DNA from: Incurvaria masculella
Lineage: Eukaryota; Arthropoda; Insecta; Lepidoptera; Incurvariidae
DNA length: 64,000 nucleotides
Direction: 5' to 3'
Assembly (NCBI GenBank): GCA_946894095.1
Contig: OX335659.1
Span: forward strand, 7,571,501-7,635,500
The notes under the pieces are model-generated. The model saw nothing but the letters and a program-made list of their open reading frames with translations, was not told the DNA's origin and made no database searches. Positions 10,961 through 22,704 of this stretch are shown here, one piece after another (positions within the stretch are counted from its first letter, which is position 1; each line of letters opens with the position of its first letter). A program made the translations under genes and the position numbers.

Positions 10961-11844
10961 CTTTCCTGTGGATGAGGCCATTGTTCTGCGAAATGTACAT
11001 ATTCAATTTGTTCATACATTAGTTCAATGTAAAATGCGCTCGGCAGACGCCACGAAATGTAGGTAGTCGAACGTAAAAATATTCAAGCATCGATGGCTTC
11101 TGTTTCAATAGTATGATGGCCGCAGAAGAGAGAGTTTTATCTTCGATTCGATAATTATATCGATATTGTTGAAGATATATTAATTTGCAACATGAATTTC
11201 ATTTAATTTCCATTCATAATTTTGATATTTTGCATACATTATTGCATACGTGAATAATAATAATTACTACCAATGTCAGCTGAAGATAGGCTTCGCCAAA
11301 TTAAAAACATACAAAATCCATTTACGGTGTTTTAAATTTATTTACGGTGGTGTAAAATTATTCACGGTGAAGTTAAACATCGTAAGGAAAGCCAGTACTT
11401 GAGCGTTGTGCTCTCTAGCAATATCTACAAAGATGACACAACAATGTGTGCCTAAAACATTATTGGGAGAAACCAACTAACGTCAACTCGGGATCAAAAA
11501 GATGTCTTCATTTCTTGAATAAATGGCACCTGTAACGATTCTTAAGTTCCTTTACTTATTGTGGTTTATTAATATCCTTCACTAGGACAATTTAAGTGTT
11601 TATTTTGTATTTTTCAACCTACCAAAGGTTCGCGAAAAAGAAGTCACAATGAAAGTGCGAATGGTTTATAATATTTTCCAGAACATCCATTCAGTTTCGG
11701 TATGCTTCATCTTATATTAGCCCAGTTGGGCCTGGCCGAAGGCCTGGCTTGTTCTACCGTTTGAGATTTTTTTCATCTTACTTTTCAGATTTATTAATGA
11801 TGCTAATTATTGAAATAATGTGTATGTTAGAATAATTTTACAGT
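10961..11844. other. No gene recognised
   Basis: The stretch is AT-rich and lacks any frame with a recognisable domain. TTTACGGTG occurs twice close together near 11321-11347, a minor local repeat. Confidence 0.45.
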
Positions 11845-12030
11845 AACACCGCACTGGATGAAACTGTGGTTGAAGCGGCAATGTTTTCCACTTAGTTCAC
11901 TGTAGCCGTACTCATAAAGGGAAGGTCCTGGCAAGGCACTAAATTCCATCGGGCATGTGGTGTATTGGGCTATATATCATAACGCTAGTTGTGTTTCATC
12001 CATGCCAGGTTGCATGAAAAAAAGCCTAGG
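11845..12030 (+). mobile_element. SINE, 3' part only
   Basis: ACACCGCACTGGATGAAACT, TGTAGCCGTACTCATAAAGG and GAAGGTCCTGGCAAGGCACT follow the order of the SINE body and tail at 9676-10075. The tRNA-like head is absent, as in a 5'-truncated insertion. Confidence 0.55.
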
Positions 12031-12740
12031 CCAAAGTTTATGCGCGTTGCAACAACGTAGTGTGCAGTGTGCCGGTGGAATGGACGGGTGGAGGGGGATG
12101 TAACGGCTCGGAACAGTTCCAGTAACCGCTGCAGCCGAGCGTCATCGCGCGCTGCCGCCGGAATAACGGTACCGAGTAGAGCTGTTCCCAGGAATCACTT
12201 CGCCAGCCCTTCCCACGCTTGCGTAGCGCGGCGCGACGCGTACGAGCGTGCACGTGCAGATGTGGAGAAAGCGCTTACTTATTTGGGAATATATTAATCC
12301 TCTTATAATACTTATACGAGCTACCAGGGATCCAAACGATTCTTATTGTCTTCGGAGACAACCGAAACAACCGCCCTACTGTTGGAGTTCAGGACTGTGG
12401 CCGACCAACAAGGGGCACGGACCCTGGGAGCTACGGGATCCCTCTCAGAAACTGTGGGAATATAATAACCTGTTGGATTTCTGGGATGAGCTGGGATGGG
12501 CTCAAATTGAAGGGTTAACGCAGGCTTGGCAGGGAGGAAAAATGCCCCCCCTAAATGCTTTCGTATTTTCGGCTGCGAAGCTGTTCTCCTCTAACAGTCG
12601 CATTTCTCAACCGATTCTCGTGAATTTTTGTTCAAGTTCGTTAATTATTGGGATTTTTTTAGTCATATTTTAGAACTGACAAAATACACAATATTTGTAA
12701 ATGTCACAATAGTTAGTTTTGTTTTGTGTAAAGACCTAAA
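12031..12740 (+). other. Unrecognised 141-codon frame in a GC-richer patch
   Basis: A frame at 12248-12673 is open for 141 codons and is rich in Trp, Pro and Leu, with a hydrophobic end. I do not recognise any domain, its start codon has no special context, and part of its 5' side overlaps other open frames. I list it only because it is the longest open frame in the gap between SINE fragments; it is more likely chance or a remnant than a gene. Confidence 0.2.
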
Positions 12741-12744
12741 GCGT

Positions 12745-12837
12745 TAGGAAAAGGCAGGTTCTGGCACCTACTTACACCAAATGGACACTGGGTTGGGCTC
12801 GTATCATGACAGTAAAATAATATCATACCGAATTAAC
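12745..12837 (+). mobile_element. SINE tail fragment
   Basis: GGAAAAGGCAGGTTCTGGCA followed by CCTACTTACACCAAATGG and a GGGCTCGTATCATGACAG line resembles the 3' half of the SINE family. It is diverged and short. Confidence 0.4.
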
Positions 12838-13285
12838 AGTTACATAAAAAAATCGCTGACTGCAGCTCGAGCGCCAAGCATCAATCTAAAATTTAGATGG
12901 TACCAATATCCTAAACATTAATTCGTTTGTCATTGCCGTTATTTGGACTGTCAACAGTAAGTTATAGCATGCCGTATTAGCCCTACATGTTCAGTTACAT
13001 AGAAAAAATCTCTGACTGCAGCTGGAGCGCCAAGCACCAATCTAAGATTTCGATGGCACCAATATCCTAAACATTCATTCGTTTGTCATTGCCGTTATTA
13101 GGACCGTCAACAGTAAGTCATATCATGCCTATTAGCCCTCCATGTACATGATGCAAATTCTACATGAATAAAATCTGTGACTGCAGCTCGAGCGCCAAAC
13201 ATCAATTGACTTAGATGGCACCAATATCTTAAACATTCATTCGTTTGTCATCGCCGTTATTTGGACTGTCAATTGCTTTCGCGGA
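12838..13285 (+). repeat. Tandem array of three units, about 155 bp each
   Basis: Units begin near 12838, 12992 and about 13150. Each contains GACTGCAGCTSGAGCGCCAA, TGGYACCAATATC, AACATTMATTCGTTTGTCAT and a GCCGTTATT line followed by GTCAA. Units differ by scattered substitutions and small indels, so the array is not very recent. It begins exactly where the neighbouring SINE tail ends, so it may have grown from that tail. Confidence 0.7.
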
Positions 13286-13985
13286 TCAACTTAAATATTG
13301 TCAATTAAAATAGCTCATCCACGCTCGCGTTAGCCGACTCAGCGCGAGACGTTGATGGATGGTTTTTCCGCTTCCACCTCAGCCCCACCTTCCCTCCCCG
13401 CTCTTCTCGCAGCCTTCAGTCGCAGGTGGCAGCTTTGTTTGGCTAATGGCGGAGAGCCTAAAAGTAAATTGCTGACTGCGCCACTGCTCTCGCCGCGTAT
13501 ACAAACGCACGAGTGAAGCGAATTATCAGAAAATTGTGTCTAAACGTTTGAGAGCTTTCGTTCGGCTCTGCTGGGGTTCACTTCGGCTTTTGTTTTATTT
13601 ATTGCTGTGAACATTTTTTTATTTTCCGGAATTAAAAGTAGTCTATGAATTGGCGGCGTAACAGGTGCGAAAATATGCAAGGGAATTCTATCAGTTCTGC
13701 AAGAAGCTAAACGCTTCTATATCATACCTTCTGCCCTCTTATTGGGTAGAATATTTGGCGTTCACTTCTGATTGGTGCGGAATTGATCGAATTCCATCGC
13801 ATATTTTCTCACATATAACGCCGGTTTAACAAACAAACGAATTATCTAAATCCGTTCACCCGTTTTTGCGCGATAGTTTAATTCGATTACAAAGATCGGC
13901 CATTATTTTTGCGGTCCCCATCTCCCGTGTACTATATACCGCTTATGGGCGCTAAAGGCTCAGTAGAGATATACGTACAGCAACA
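13286..13985. other. No gene recognised
   Basis: I see no domain-bearing frame in either strand. The sequence is a mixture of GC-richer and AT-rich blocks with no repeat boundary I can place. Confidence 0.45.
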
Positions 13986-14194
13986 GGGTGGTTACCGTGA
14001 TATATTAAATCTGCGGTTAAGCAGGTAAGTGAGTGATTGAATCTGACGAAACTAAACTCATTTCGTACGATGCTAACTGTCAAACGACGTGTTATTCGGT
14101 AAAGTGAACTGAAATTTTACAGTTAGCATAGTACGAAATGCAATTAAACTCAGAATGTATCATTCACTTGCCTTATTTACCATGGTTACATCCT
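13986..14194. mobile_element. Palindromic MITE, about 208 bp
   Basis: The left arm (GGTGGTTACCGTGATA ... TTTCGTACGATGCTAAC) and right arm (GTTAGCATAGTACGAAATGC ... ACCATGGTTACATCC) are imperfect inverted repeats of about 85 bp around a loop of about 40 bp. A related copy covers about 42185-42335 with the same TTAGCATAGTACRAAATGCA core. Confidence 0.65.
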
Positions 14195-15233
14195 AATATA
14201 AAAAAATGGGTTTCATAGCACAATGGAGAATTTAACGAGGAGTTGAAGCACAGAACATGGAGAATCCTAATTGTTCTGTGAGTTGAAGCGTCCTGTCGTC
14301 CTTACGCAACAAGCTGTGTAATTAAACTCACCCCACCCCCCCGCCGCCGCCTCTCGCCGCACCGCACCTCCCCCCGCTTTAATCCGCCCTACGAAGGGCG
14401 GGCGGCAGATTCGTTAGAAGTTTATACCCCCAAGAAAATGTGTTGATCAGTTGTAAAGAAAATAACTCGTTAATAGGTTGACAAAGCTTTTACAACTAAC
14501 TGATTTTTAAGATGTTATAATGTGCTTGACAATAGATAGTTTTCCACTGTGCAGATTGACAGTTTTTTTTGTAAATCTACATCATTATGACTATTCTGCC
14601 GTCCACTGCTGAAGGTAGATCAGCAACCAAGCCAGCAGAATTTACCAACTTCACGCGTAGATTTAGGATTTTGGAGGATTTCCAGGGGGAAAGCCCGAAA
14701 TAAGACGATGAAGGGAAGAGGGCAAACATCCTTAAAACGAGAGGAAATGGTCGAAATAAAAGTGTCTTAGTCGTGACAGGGGTGGGGCGAGCACCCATTG
14801 CCTGTTTACTCCGTAGAAAGAGAATCTAGTAGGAGCGCAGCGAACTCTGGTTTACTCGGCGAGTCACCAACCCCCTGGTCATCTGTTCAACGACTACCCA
14901 CATTTTGGCCTCGTAACTTTTTGACATATTTTTGGCTATCTCTAAAAAAAGTAAAAGGAAAAGTTGCTCAGATTACCCGAGGGCGTGTGCCAACTGCCCG
15001 CGCCAGCGCCCGCCCGTTGCGTTGCGTGTTGCGTGTTGCGCCGCACACGCGACTTCACGCGAGACGCGCGGAATGTGGAGCGCAAACTGTATCTCGGGTG
15101 CCTCATTTTATTTTGCACGGCCGCGACCGACACACGGTTTATCTAGCACAGCATTGTTTTGATAGATGGAGTATCAGTGAGATAGGTTTTAGAAAGCAGC
15201 ACACGCAATACCTAGGCAAAACATTCTGCAATC
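14195..15233. other. Pre-insertion flank, no gene recognised
   Basis: This is DNA on the left of the LINE insertion. It has a C-rich tract at about 14330-14395 and a GCGTTGCGTGTTGCG-like local repeat near 15015-15040. A 147-codon frame at 14798-15241 shows no domain and overlaps three other open frames in the GC-rich part, so I do not call it a gene. Confidence 0.5.
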
Positions 15234-15245
15234 AAGGATAGATCG
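15234..15245 (+). repeat. 5' target-site duplication of the LINE
   Basis: AAGGATAGATCG at 15234-15245 is repeated exactly at 35124-35135, immediately after the A/GAA-rich 3' tail of the LINE. A 12-bp direct repeat in these positions is what target-primed reverse transcription leaves. Confidence 0.85.
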
Positions 15246-15425
15246 GGAAGTGGCAGGTCGGACTTGCACTGTGGATGTCAAACCGTGCTGCACGTTTTTT
15301 CGGACTAAATTTTTCTCTCCAATCTGATAATCTGTTTATTGCGTGTCTCACTCCTTTTCTGTAACCGTGCCGGACCTCGGAAGAGGCGTTGTCTTGCAGC
15401 GGAAGGTGGGGTGAGTATGTGGTAG

Positions 15426-16944
15426 ATGATGTCGTCCCAGGAGCCTCCCGATCCGGGAGGCACTAGCATTAGCGCAAGGACGGGCTCAAAGGAATCACTT
15501 GTAGAGTATACGGACTCAGATGTTCCTTACGGAATGGACCTGGTCTTAGATGGCGAAATCGATGAAACTGACAAGCGCATGTCGCGAAAGCGTCAAAAAA
15601 AAGGTCGCAAAAACCGATCACGTTCCCGTTCCCATCCACATACACGATCCGTTTCAGGCAAACGTACCAAGTCCCCAACAAAAATTATACCTAACTTGCA
15701 ATCCAATCCAGTCAACACTCCTAAAACGAATGAACGTGATGAAATTCCCAACCCCAAAGACTCCCTGAGATACCGTAATTTTGACCAGGGACCTTTTGTG
15801 GTCCATGTGCAAAAAAAAGAGACATCATCAGGCACTATTCTTCACCCCATTACATTTGGAAAATTTCTAAAGACAAATAAATTTCAAGGCATTGCCAATG
15901 GCAGTGCCAAAAGTATCGGTCGAAATAGAGTGGAAATTTCATTTCTCTCGGCCCTCCAAGCAAACGCCTTTATCGAGGACCCAGCCATCCCAATTCACAA
16001 TTTTAAGGCCTTCATACCTTCATACAACATCACGCGCATGGGATTGGTCAAAGGCATCCCCATTGAGTGGTCCGAAGAATCATTAATTGAAGAAGTGGAA
16101 GTTATAGGCGGTGGGACGGTCCTCAAGGCCCGTCGTCTTAACCGCAAACAAATAGTGGACGGAAAACCTGTTTGGCTTCCATCCCAAACAGTTGTTTTCA
16201 CTTTCGATGGACAAAAAAACCTGACAGAATTTCGCTCATGTACACTTTCCTCGAAGTGGAAATATATAATCTCCCCACCATCCAATGCTACAAATGTTGC
16301 CGCTTTGGCCATACAAATGGCCATACAAGACTACTCGATGTTTTAAGTGTAGCCAGGGCCATTCTGTTGAGGAATGCGCTACTCCTTCAGATAAAATCGT
16401 TTGTATTTATTGCTCAGGAAACCACAATTCCATTGATAAAAACTGCACCGAACAGTCCCGACAGCGAAATATAAAAGCCCTTATGGCATCAGATTCCATC
16501 TCCTATGCGGAGGCTGCTAGGCGCTTCTCCCCCTCCAAGCCATCCTACGCCGAAATAGCCCTCTCCTCCCGCCCAACCTCTTCCAAAACTCACACCCAAA
16601 ATCACTCACATAAGAAGACCGTTGTCACTCATTCTCGTCCACGTGTTCCCCTCTCACAGGGATACGACAGAAAAGCCCACCAGGCCCTTCTGAAGGACCT
16701 AGCCCCCCCTCAATTACCTAGGGCATGTGGTTACCCACCCCTAGAAACATTGTCACTTCCTTTCACCCTCCCCAATATTTCAGACTTACAGTCACTATTT
16801 ACTTCCTTCATACAGTTCATTTCCTCCAATAATACTTTTTCACCGTCCACCGCTGCCAATTTTTCCCCCAATCATGATATCATTACTGGTAATGGATCAG
16901 TACGACTCCATCCTTCAATGGAATTGTCGCAGCATTCCCAGTAA
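15426..16944 (+). pseudogene. LINE ORF1 (gag-like nucleic-acid-binding protein), two frameshifts
   Basis: ORF1 proteins of this group bind the element RNA and carry CCHC zinc knuckles. The first frame is open from 15426 to 16346 and includes a Lys/Arg/Ser-rich basic stretch at about residues 52-75. The zinc-knuckle region is spread over three frames: CYKCCRFGH is in a second frame near 16285-16311, while CFKCSQGHSVEEC and CIYCSGNHNSIDKNC are in a third frame that stays open from 16285 to 16944. Shifts therefore lie near 16235-16250 and 16310-16330; the second coincides with a short duplicated string (GGCCATACAA twice). The third frame ends inside the start of ORF2, an overlap of about 53-71 nt. 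As it stands the copy cannot make a full ORF1 protein. Confidence 0.8.
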
Positions 16945-17962
16945 CAAACATGAGTTATTCTTCCTTCTTAATAAATTCTCCCCCTTCGTGTCTGCCATCT
17001 CGGAGACTTGGCTAAGACCGGAAACCTTTTTTAAGGCTCCTGGATATGCTACTCTTCGGGATGATAGAGCTGATGGGTACGGCGGATGCGCCCTACTCAT
17101 AAATAAAAAAATCCCCTTCATTCCTATTGTCCTGCCCCCTCGCGGCGACAGTATAAATGCTGTGGCCGCGAGGGTGAAGAATATTTCATTTCTATCCCTT
17201 TATATCCCCCAACCTTCACTCTCCTCATTCTGCGACCTTAAGGTCCTCCTTAAATGTTTACACAAACCTTTCATAATCCTGGGTGATTTTAATGCTCATC
17301 ATACAGTCTGGGGCTCCATTAGATGTGACTCACCTGGCAACAAAATGCTTGATTTGTTTGATGAATTCAATCTTTGCCTACTAAACGATGGCTCCCCCAC
17401 TCGCCGCATATCTCCATTTCAAAACACCAGTGCTGTAGACCTATCAACCTGTTCCTCTGACCTAGCTTCCATTCTTTCCTGGCGCACTTTAAGAAGCACG
17501 CATGGAAGTGACCACTTCCCAATTATCCTTACCTTCCCCTCGAAGTCTACTCCTTCTATATATAAGCCCCTTCTTAAATATCGCCTTGCCGATGCAGATT
17601 GGTATAGCTTCAGTTCTGCTATAGATGAATATATCTCTGCTCTTCCTGAAATAACTACATCAAATGTATTAGCATGCTATGATCAGTTCTCAGAAGCCTT
17701 ATCTAAAGCAGCAGACAAATTTGTCCCCTTAAAGAACTCAATAGTAGGCCGAAGATCTTCCCCTCCTTGGTGGGATCGAGACTGCACTGAGGTCATACGT
17801 TCCCGAAAGGCAGCTGAGTTTAAGTATGAGCAAGAAATGACAGAACCGAACTACCTTGACCTTAGGAAAACAGAAGCCAAATCTAAACGTACCCTTAAGG
17901 ATAAAAAGAGGAAAGGCTGGAACAGATTTTGTTCATCGATCTCTCCTGACACCCCTCCGTCT
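16874..17962 (+). CDS. LINE ORF2, part 1: apurinic-like endonuclease
   Basis: This is the N-terminal 363 codons of ORF2; ATG at 16892 is a likely true start (MDQYDSILQWNCRS). The LQWNCRSI start, SETWL near residue 44, GGCALLI, ILGDFNAHH near residue 139 and GSDHFPI near residue 212 are motifs of the exonuclease-III-like endonuclease that nicks target DNA. The frame stops at 17963 only because an inverted-repeat element inserted there: TCT at 17960-17962 is repeated at 26294-26296, and the frame continues at 26297. No stop or shift interrupts this part. Confidence 0.88.
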
Positions 17963-18545
17963 TAGTACGAGAGCGGACCGTCGTCAACCCTACGTCATCG
18001 AGTAACACCATGGGACCCATTTGTGGTTGTGCGGATTAGAATAGGCTTCCTAAAAATACTAGGTTGCCTGACCCAAACCTGGAACGTTTTGTGCAGTAGG
18101 TAATATTAAATCACTTTTTTGGTAGAATTTAACGTCATCGAGTAACAACATGAGACCTAGCACAATCGGTAAAGGTCATCAAGAGAAGCTAAAAAAAAGT
18201 AGGTTGGCTCGTCCTACCCTGGCACGTTCTGAGGTTGGCCGGTTTTAAAATGTCAAAAAATAAAAAAAAAATACGTCATCGAGTAACAAGATGACAATAC
18301 CACCATTCGATAGTCCTATGAACATACTTCATAAAAAAATTAGGTTGGCTGCCCTCAGCCTGGCACGTTTCCTACGCGGCCATGTTGAACGTCGGATGCG
18401 CCCAGTTCTTATATTAATCAATTGTTAAATTAAACTAATATAACCGGTGTGTGATATGTCTATCTATAAACAGTGATGTTTTTATTGATCAGAACTCATC
18501 TTGAATAGGTTAAAAAAAAACAAAATGAAATATTTGTGATATAGG
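17963..18545 (+). repeat. Left terminal inverted repeat with three subterminal units of about 140 bp
   Basis: ACGTCATCGAGTAACA occurs at 17992, 18132 and 18273, a spacing of 140 and 141 bp. Each unit also has a TAGGTTGSC line and a CCTGGMACGTTY line at matching distance. Units share the header but differ between headers, so they are old internal duplications. Such regularly placed subterminal repeats often bind a transposase in known DNA transposons (inference for this element). Confidence 0.85.
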
Positions 18546-18731
18546 TATTGATTGATTACGTGATATTAGGGCATTGTCGTATCTAATTATTAACTAAGTT
18601 TAACTCAAGTCAACTTTAGGTTATGATGCACATAGTTCCGCATACTTGAAGAGTAAAAACCGGAAGTTTCATATACATATGCTTTCGGAATCTACCGTAT
18701 GGATCATTCAACGTAGGGAATCGCAACTCCA
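18546..18731. other. Unique left interior of the 8.3-kb element
   Basis: About 185 bp between the terminal repeat and the nested foldback. No coding motif or known repeat is visible. It could be original element sequence. Confidence 0.4.
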
Positions 18732-19464
18732 GTCAGCCCATGCCTACGGCATTAGAGGCGCACGCTTTAAATTCTGCCACGGCCCTCGTTATTACAAAAT
18801 TTTAATCAGATTGAATGTAAACATAATGTAATGAAGATTTTTTAATAGTCATAATAAAATAAATCGCCACAAAACTTAAACCCATAAGTGAAGTATCTCA
18901 AAGTTACTATTCTTTAATTCACATGAATTTAGGGTAAATATTCTAGAGTATATTTCCATTCTTTAAACATTTCAATGTATATGTTTTCTATAAATATATA
19001 CGCAACGTTGCCGGGTCTATACAAAAGTACATGTCCACATCGTCACTCACATATTAAGGAAGTTTAGTAAGCTTTGGCGTCACTCTCTTTTCTTTATTTA
19101 CGTATCTCTTTTATTTTATCCTAACAAAGTTGCAATGTATCCAAACCGAAGCGGAATTTTAAATTAACAGCTCTTAAGTCGTAGGTATAGTTTAAATAAT
19201 ACCTGAAAAGCTCTGTAAAAATATTTATGTATTAGTTATAGAAAACATATACATTTAAATGTTTAAAGGATGTAAATAACCGTGAATATTTAACCTAAAG
19301 TCCTGCGAATTAAAGAATAGTAACTTTGTGGCGATTTATTTTATTATGACTATTAAAATTCTTCATTACATTAGGTTTACATTCAATCAAATTTGAATTA
19401 TGTAATGAAGAGCTCCGTCGCCGAATGTAAAGCGTGCGCCTCTAATGTCGTAGGCATGGGCTGA
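18732..19464. mobile_element. Nested foldback element, 733 bp
   Basis: Arms of about 270 bp (18732-19000 and about 19206-19464) are imperfect reverse complements. They start GTCAGCCCATGCCTACGGC, contain TTAGAGGCGCACGCTTTA, AATAGTCATAATAAAATAAA and a TTAAACATTTMAATGTATAT line. The loop of about 200 bp includes ATACGCAACGTTGCCGGG. CAG flanks both sides if the ends are taken as TCAGCCC (possible 3-bp duplication, weak). No protein is encoded. Confidence 0.7.
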
Positions 19465-19699
19465 CAGGGGTTGAAGAAAGGACCTTAAATCGATGCACAC
19501 TCCAGTGGCAACAAGAAAACATTTTAAAACCTGTGTACGATTTAGTCCTTCTGATGAGTCTAGTGTTAGATCCAGAATTTATACTATTATTTTTGTCATG
19601 AACTACTATAGTGACCTGTAAACAAAGAGACAAATTACAAAACCTTATTATTCATACAGCAAAAAAAAAAAACGACATAATATTAAACCTTTAAATGCT

Positions 19700-21180
19700 A
19701 CCACCTACAAAAAAATAAGAGTACAATGGTTTGAGAACAGTCAGTCAATCCGTCAGCGTGTTTGCGACCACTGCGGGACATACGCCTCTCCAATCCTTCT
19801 CCAGTCCTACCGGCCCTCAGCGGTACGGACCCACTGCTTTCCCCGACGCACTTGATGCTGTCTTTCCACCTGGTGGGTGGTCTTCCCACACTCCGTTTGC
19901 CTGTCCACGGCCGCCAGTGTAGGACACGGTTACTTTAACGGTCGTCATCTCGTCGGCTGACGTGACCAGCCCACTCATAACCGGGAGGACGCACTGGTCA
20001 TATGTTCTGGTCTTTAAATTTTGCGAAAGGTCAGACCTCAGGGCGAATTTAAGCTTTCCGAAGGCAGCCCAACCCAATTGAATCCGTCGCTCAACCTCCA
20101 AAGACAGTCTTTGTATACCAAGCCGCAGGATTTGACCGAGATAACAATTTGTCCTCCCGTCATACCCTCAGTCGCCATGACCATGATTTTATCCCGGTTC
20201 ATCTTCAGACCTACCTATCTTTCTACTACTTATCTTTATAAAGGTCTTCCAGCATTGTTTGAAGCTGAACTCGGGAATTTGATAGAAGAACAATGTGATC
20301 GGCGAAGCGAAGATGACTGAGGAAAATATTAATTAACGTTGATACCCATGTTGTCCCCTTGAACACATATTCCGATGCGCTCGTGAAGAGCTTGGGTGAG
20401 ATCACATCCCCCTGCCTAACGCCTTTAGCAAGAGGGATGGGTTGGGTATTTTAATGAAGCCTCACAGTCATCGTCGCGGACCGATACAGATTTCGGAGTA
20501 CCTCGATGTAGCGGTGGTCGATTCTACACCTCAGGAGGGAGTTTTCGACAGCCCATTTCTCAACTGAGTCGAACGCCTTCTCGTAAAGGACTAGAAAAGA
20601 AGTGGAAGGCTACAAAGAGCGGCTTGTTGTACTCCTCGCACTTCTCACCACTTGTCTCACAGTAAATATGTGATCCATTATGCCGTATCCTTCCTGAACC
20701 CAGCTTGCTCACGAGGCTGGTACTGATCCAGCCTCTGTGTCAGCCAACTCGTGATGACTCATGAAAAGACCTTGTATACGTGGCTTAGAAGTGAGATAGG
20801 TCGATAGTTCTTCAACTTCGCCTTATTTTTTTGAGAACTGCATTGCACAGTGTTTGCAGTTCCTGATGGTCTCCCGCCAGACTTTAGCAGTTCCATCGTT
20901 ATCCCGTCCTCATCTGGAGCCTTGTGTTATTTTAGTCCTTTCAAAACCGCCTTTATCTCATAGACACTAATCTCCGGCAGATCCTCGGTGTAGTATCTAG
21001 TGAGCGGGGCACGCCTATCAGAGTCAAGTGGTTTGCTTGGGCTCGGGGCATGCATTGCTGCGGAGTACAATTCGTCATATTTTTTTACCACCGCCTCAAG
21101 TATATCCGTCTTTATTGCAGTGACAACCCCATCCGCTCGCTCAAGTTTTGAAATTTAGTTAGCGCCGGTAGAGTAGGTAG
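19700..21180 (-). pseudogene. RTE-clade LINE ORF2 fragment, degenerate
   Basis: Read on the minus strand, pieces in several frames give the RTE order of motifs: a SKPLDSDRRAPLTRYYTEDLPEI line near 21020-20975, GLKxxKAPDEDGI near 20925, NYRPISLLSHVYKVF near 20800, REQAGFRKGYGIMDHI near 20690, and near the 3' end VERRIQLGWAAFGKLKFALR (20095-20030). Stops and frameshifts are many. RTE elements encode an endonuclease and reverse transcriptase; only the reverse-transcriptase part and the C-terminus remain. The copy points away from the plus-strand RTE copy that begins near 21240. Confidence 0.8.
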
Positions 21181-21239
21181 GCACGGGAAAACACTTTACT
21201 GTCTCGATTTTCCTCTATAACGCGCTCAACCAACTTCAT

Positions 21240-21562
21240 GTTCCCTTGGCGAATATCGCTACGGAATATGGTGCGTAACGAGGCAATCCGCCGACGTACC
21301 AAAGTAGTCGATATTGGACACCGGGTGGCTAAGCTAGCTAGAAGGAGGAGTAGCCGCTCTTTGTAGCCTTCGTGGACTACGAGAAGGCGTTCGACTCAGT
21401 TGAAAAATGGGCCGTCGAAAACTTCCTCCTGAGGTGCAGAATCGACCACCGCTACATCGAGTTACTCCGAAATCTGTATCGGTCCGCGACGATGACTGTG
21501 AGGCTCCATTAAAATACCCAACCCATCCCTCTTGGTAAAGGCGTTAGGCAGGGGGATGTGAT
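21240..21562 (+). pseudogene. RTE-clade LINE fragment, upstream part
   Basis: Two RTE pieces are joined here. Bases about 21258-21338 match the C-terminal line IRRRTKVVDIGHRVAKL that is also at 23300-23350. Bases 21348-21562 encode FVAFVDYEKAFDSVEKWAV and the catalytic-core region up to GVRQGDVIS. The order is wrong for a single intact element, so the fragment is rearranged. It is cut at about 21563 by a minus-strand LINE. Confidence 0.75.
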
Positions 21563-22700
21563 CTCAAATCAAATAAAATCAAATCGAGATATTTTATTCG
21601 CAGTGATTACATTACAATATTAAGAATTTGCATAACAGATTATAATATTGATACCAATCATGTGAATTCGTCGTTTTACACAATAATATTAAAAGAACTT
21701 AAATCGTAGAAAGTTTGGTCAAGCAACCATGTACCTAACTTCTTTTTAAATCTTATGTTAGTTTCTTCTCGCAAGCCTCTTGGTAGCTTATTATACATAT
21801 TAATACTATTGAAGTGGACCCCCTTTTCAAATTTCTATGTTGAGTGTGCAGCTTGCTGGATTACATTTTTATTTCTCGTCGAATATCCGTGTTTAAAATT
21901 ATTATATGATTCCGGATAATTTCTCACATAAAAAATAGTTCTTTGTACGTACACATCATACATAGTATGCAATTTTAGGTTTTTAAACAAAGGCGTGCAA
22001 ACAAGTGCATCCCATTTAGAGTGTGTAATTATCCGAATTGCTTTCTTTTGTAGTCTAAATACTGAAACCGCTTCCCCTGAAGAACCCCAGAACTCAATGC
22101 CATAGGTCATGACAGAGTATAAATAACCGAAGTAGGCACTCTTCAGGGTATCCAAGTCACAGCATTTAGACAGGGTTCTGAGGCAATAACAAGCTTTTGT
22201 TAATTTATCACAAACATGTTGAATGTGTTTGTCCCATCGTAACTTTTGATCCAACGTGAAGCCTAAGAATATAGTAGATGTTGCAAACGTTATGACTTTA
22301 CCGTTACATTCAATAAACATCTCATCATTCACTTCATGTTTAATATTTTTCATCTTAAAATGTACACAGTGTGTTTTAGCACTATTTAACATTAACCCAT
22401 TTGCTGCCAACCATTTACCCAACTCCTCAATTATTTTTGTTGTTTTTGTAAGGAGTGTTTCAATACTTTTATCAGTAACAATTACATTTGCGTCGTCAGC
22501 GTAAATTACTATGGTTTTCGCGAGAAGTACTAGCATAGTGTCTTTTGCAATGTCATTAATAAAAATAATAAACAGCAATGGTGCCATGATTGAGCCTTGA
22601 GGTACTCCGTAATCGGTTTCAAATAATCGTGATACAGAGTTATCGATAATTCCATTTGTTCTGTTTTTATATCTTATATTTACGTTACTTTCTCACCCAC
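21563..22700 (-). pseudogene. CR1/Daphne-like LINE ORF2 3' portion inserted in the RTE copy
   Basis: A 250-codon minus-strand frame (22587-21835) has PLLFIIFINDI, VIYADDAN (catalytic Asp pair present), FLGFTLDQKLRWDKHI and the typical end MTYGIEFWGSS with FRLQKKAIRII. Its 3' end is at about 21563 with an ATTTGATTTTATTTGATTT-type simple tail. The 5' portion is missing, as in a truncated insertion. It interrupts plus-strand RTE sequence that resumes at about 22705 (CCTAAGCTCTTCACAAACGC). The clade is uncertain between CR1, Rex1 and Daphne groups. Confidence 0.8.
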
Positions 22701-22704
22701 ATTT

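Noticed and set aside
14798..15241. 147-codon frame just left of the LINE as a host gene.
   Set aside because: It runs into the LINE target duplication, overlaps several other open frames in GC-rich DNA and has no recognisable domain.
17963..17982. TTAGTACGAGAG at the left end resembles the sarcin-ricin region of large-subunit rRNA.
   Set aside because: The match is only about 12 bases, and the same string is the mirrored end of the inverted-repeat element at 26293, so it is part of that terminus, not an rRNA gene.
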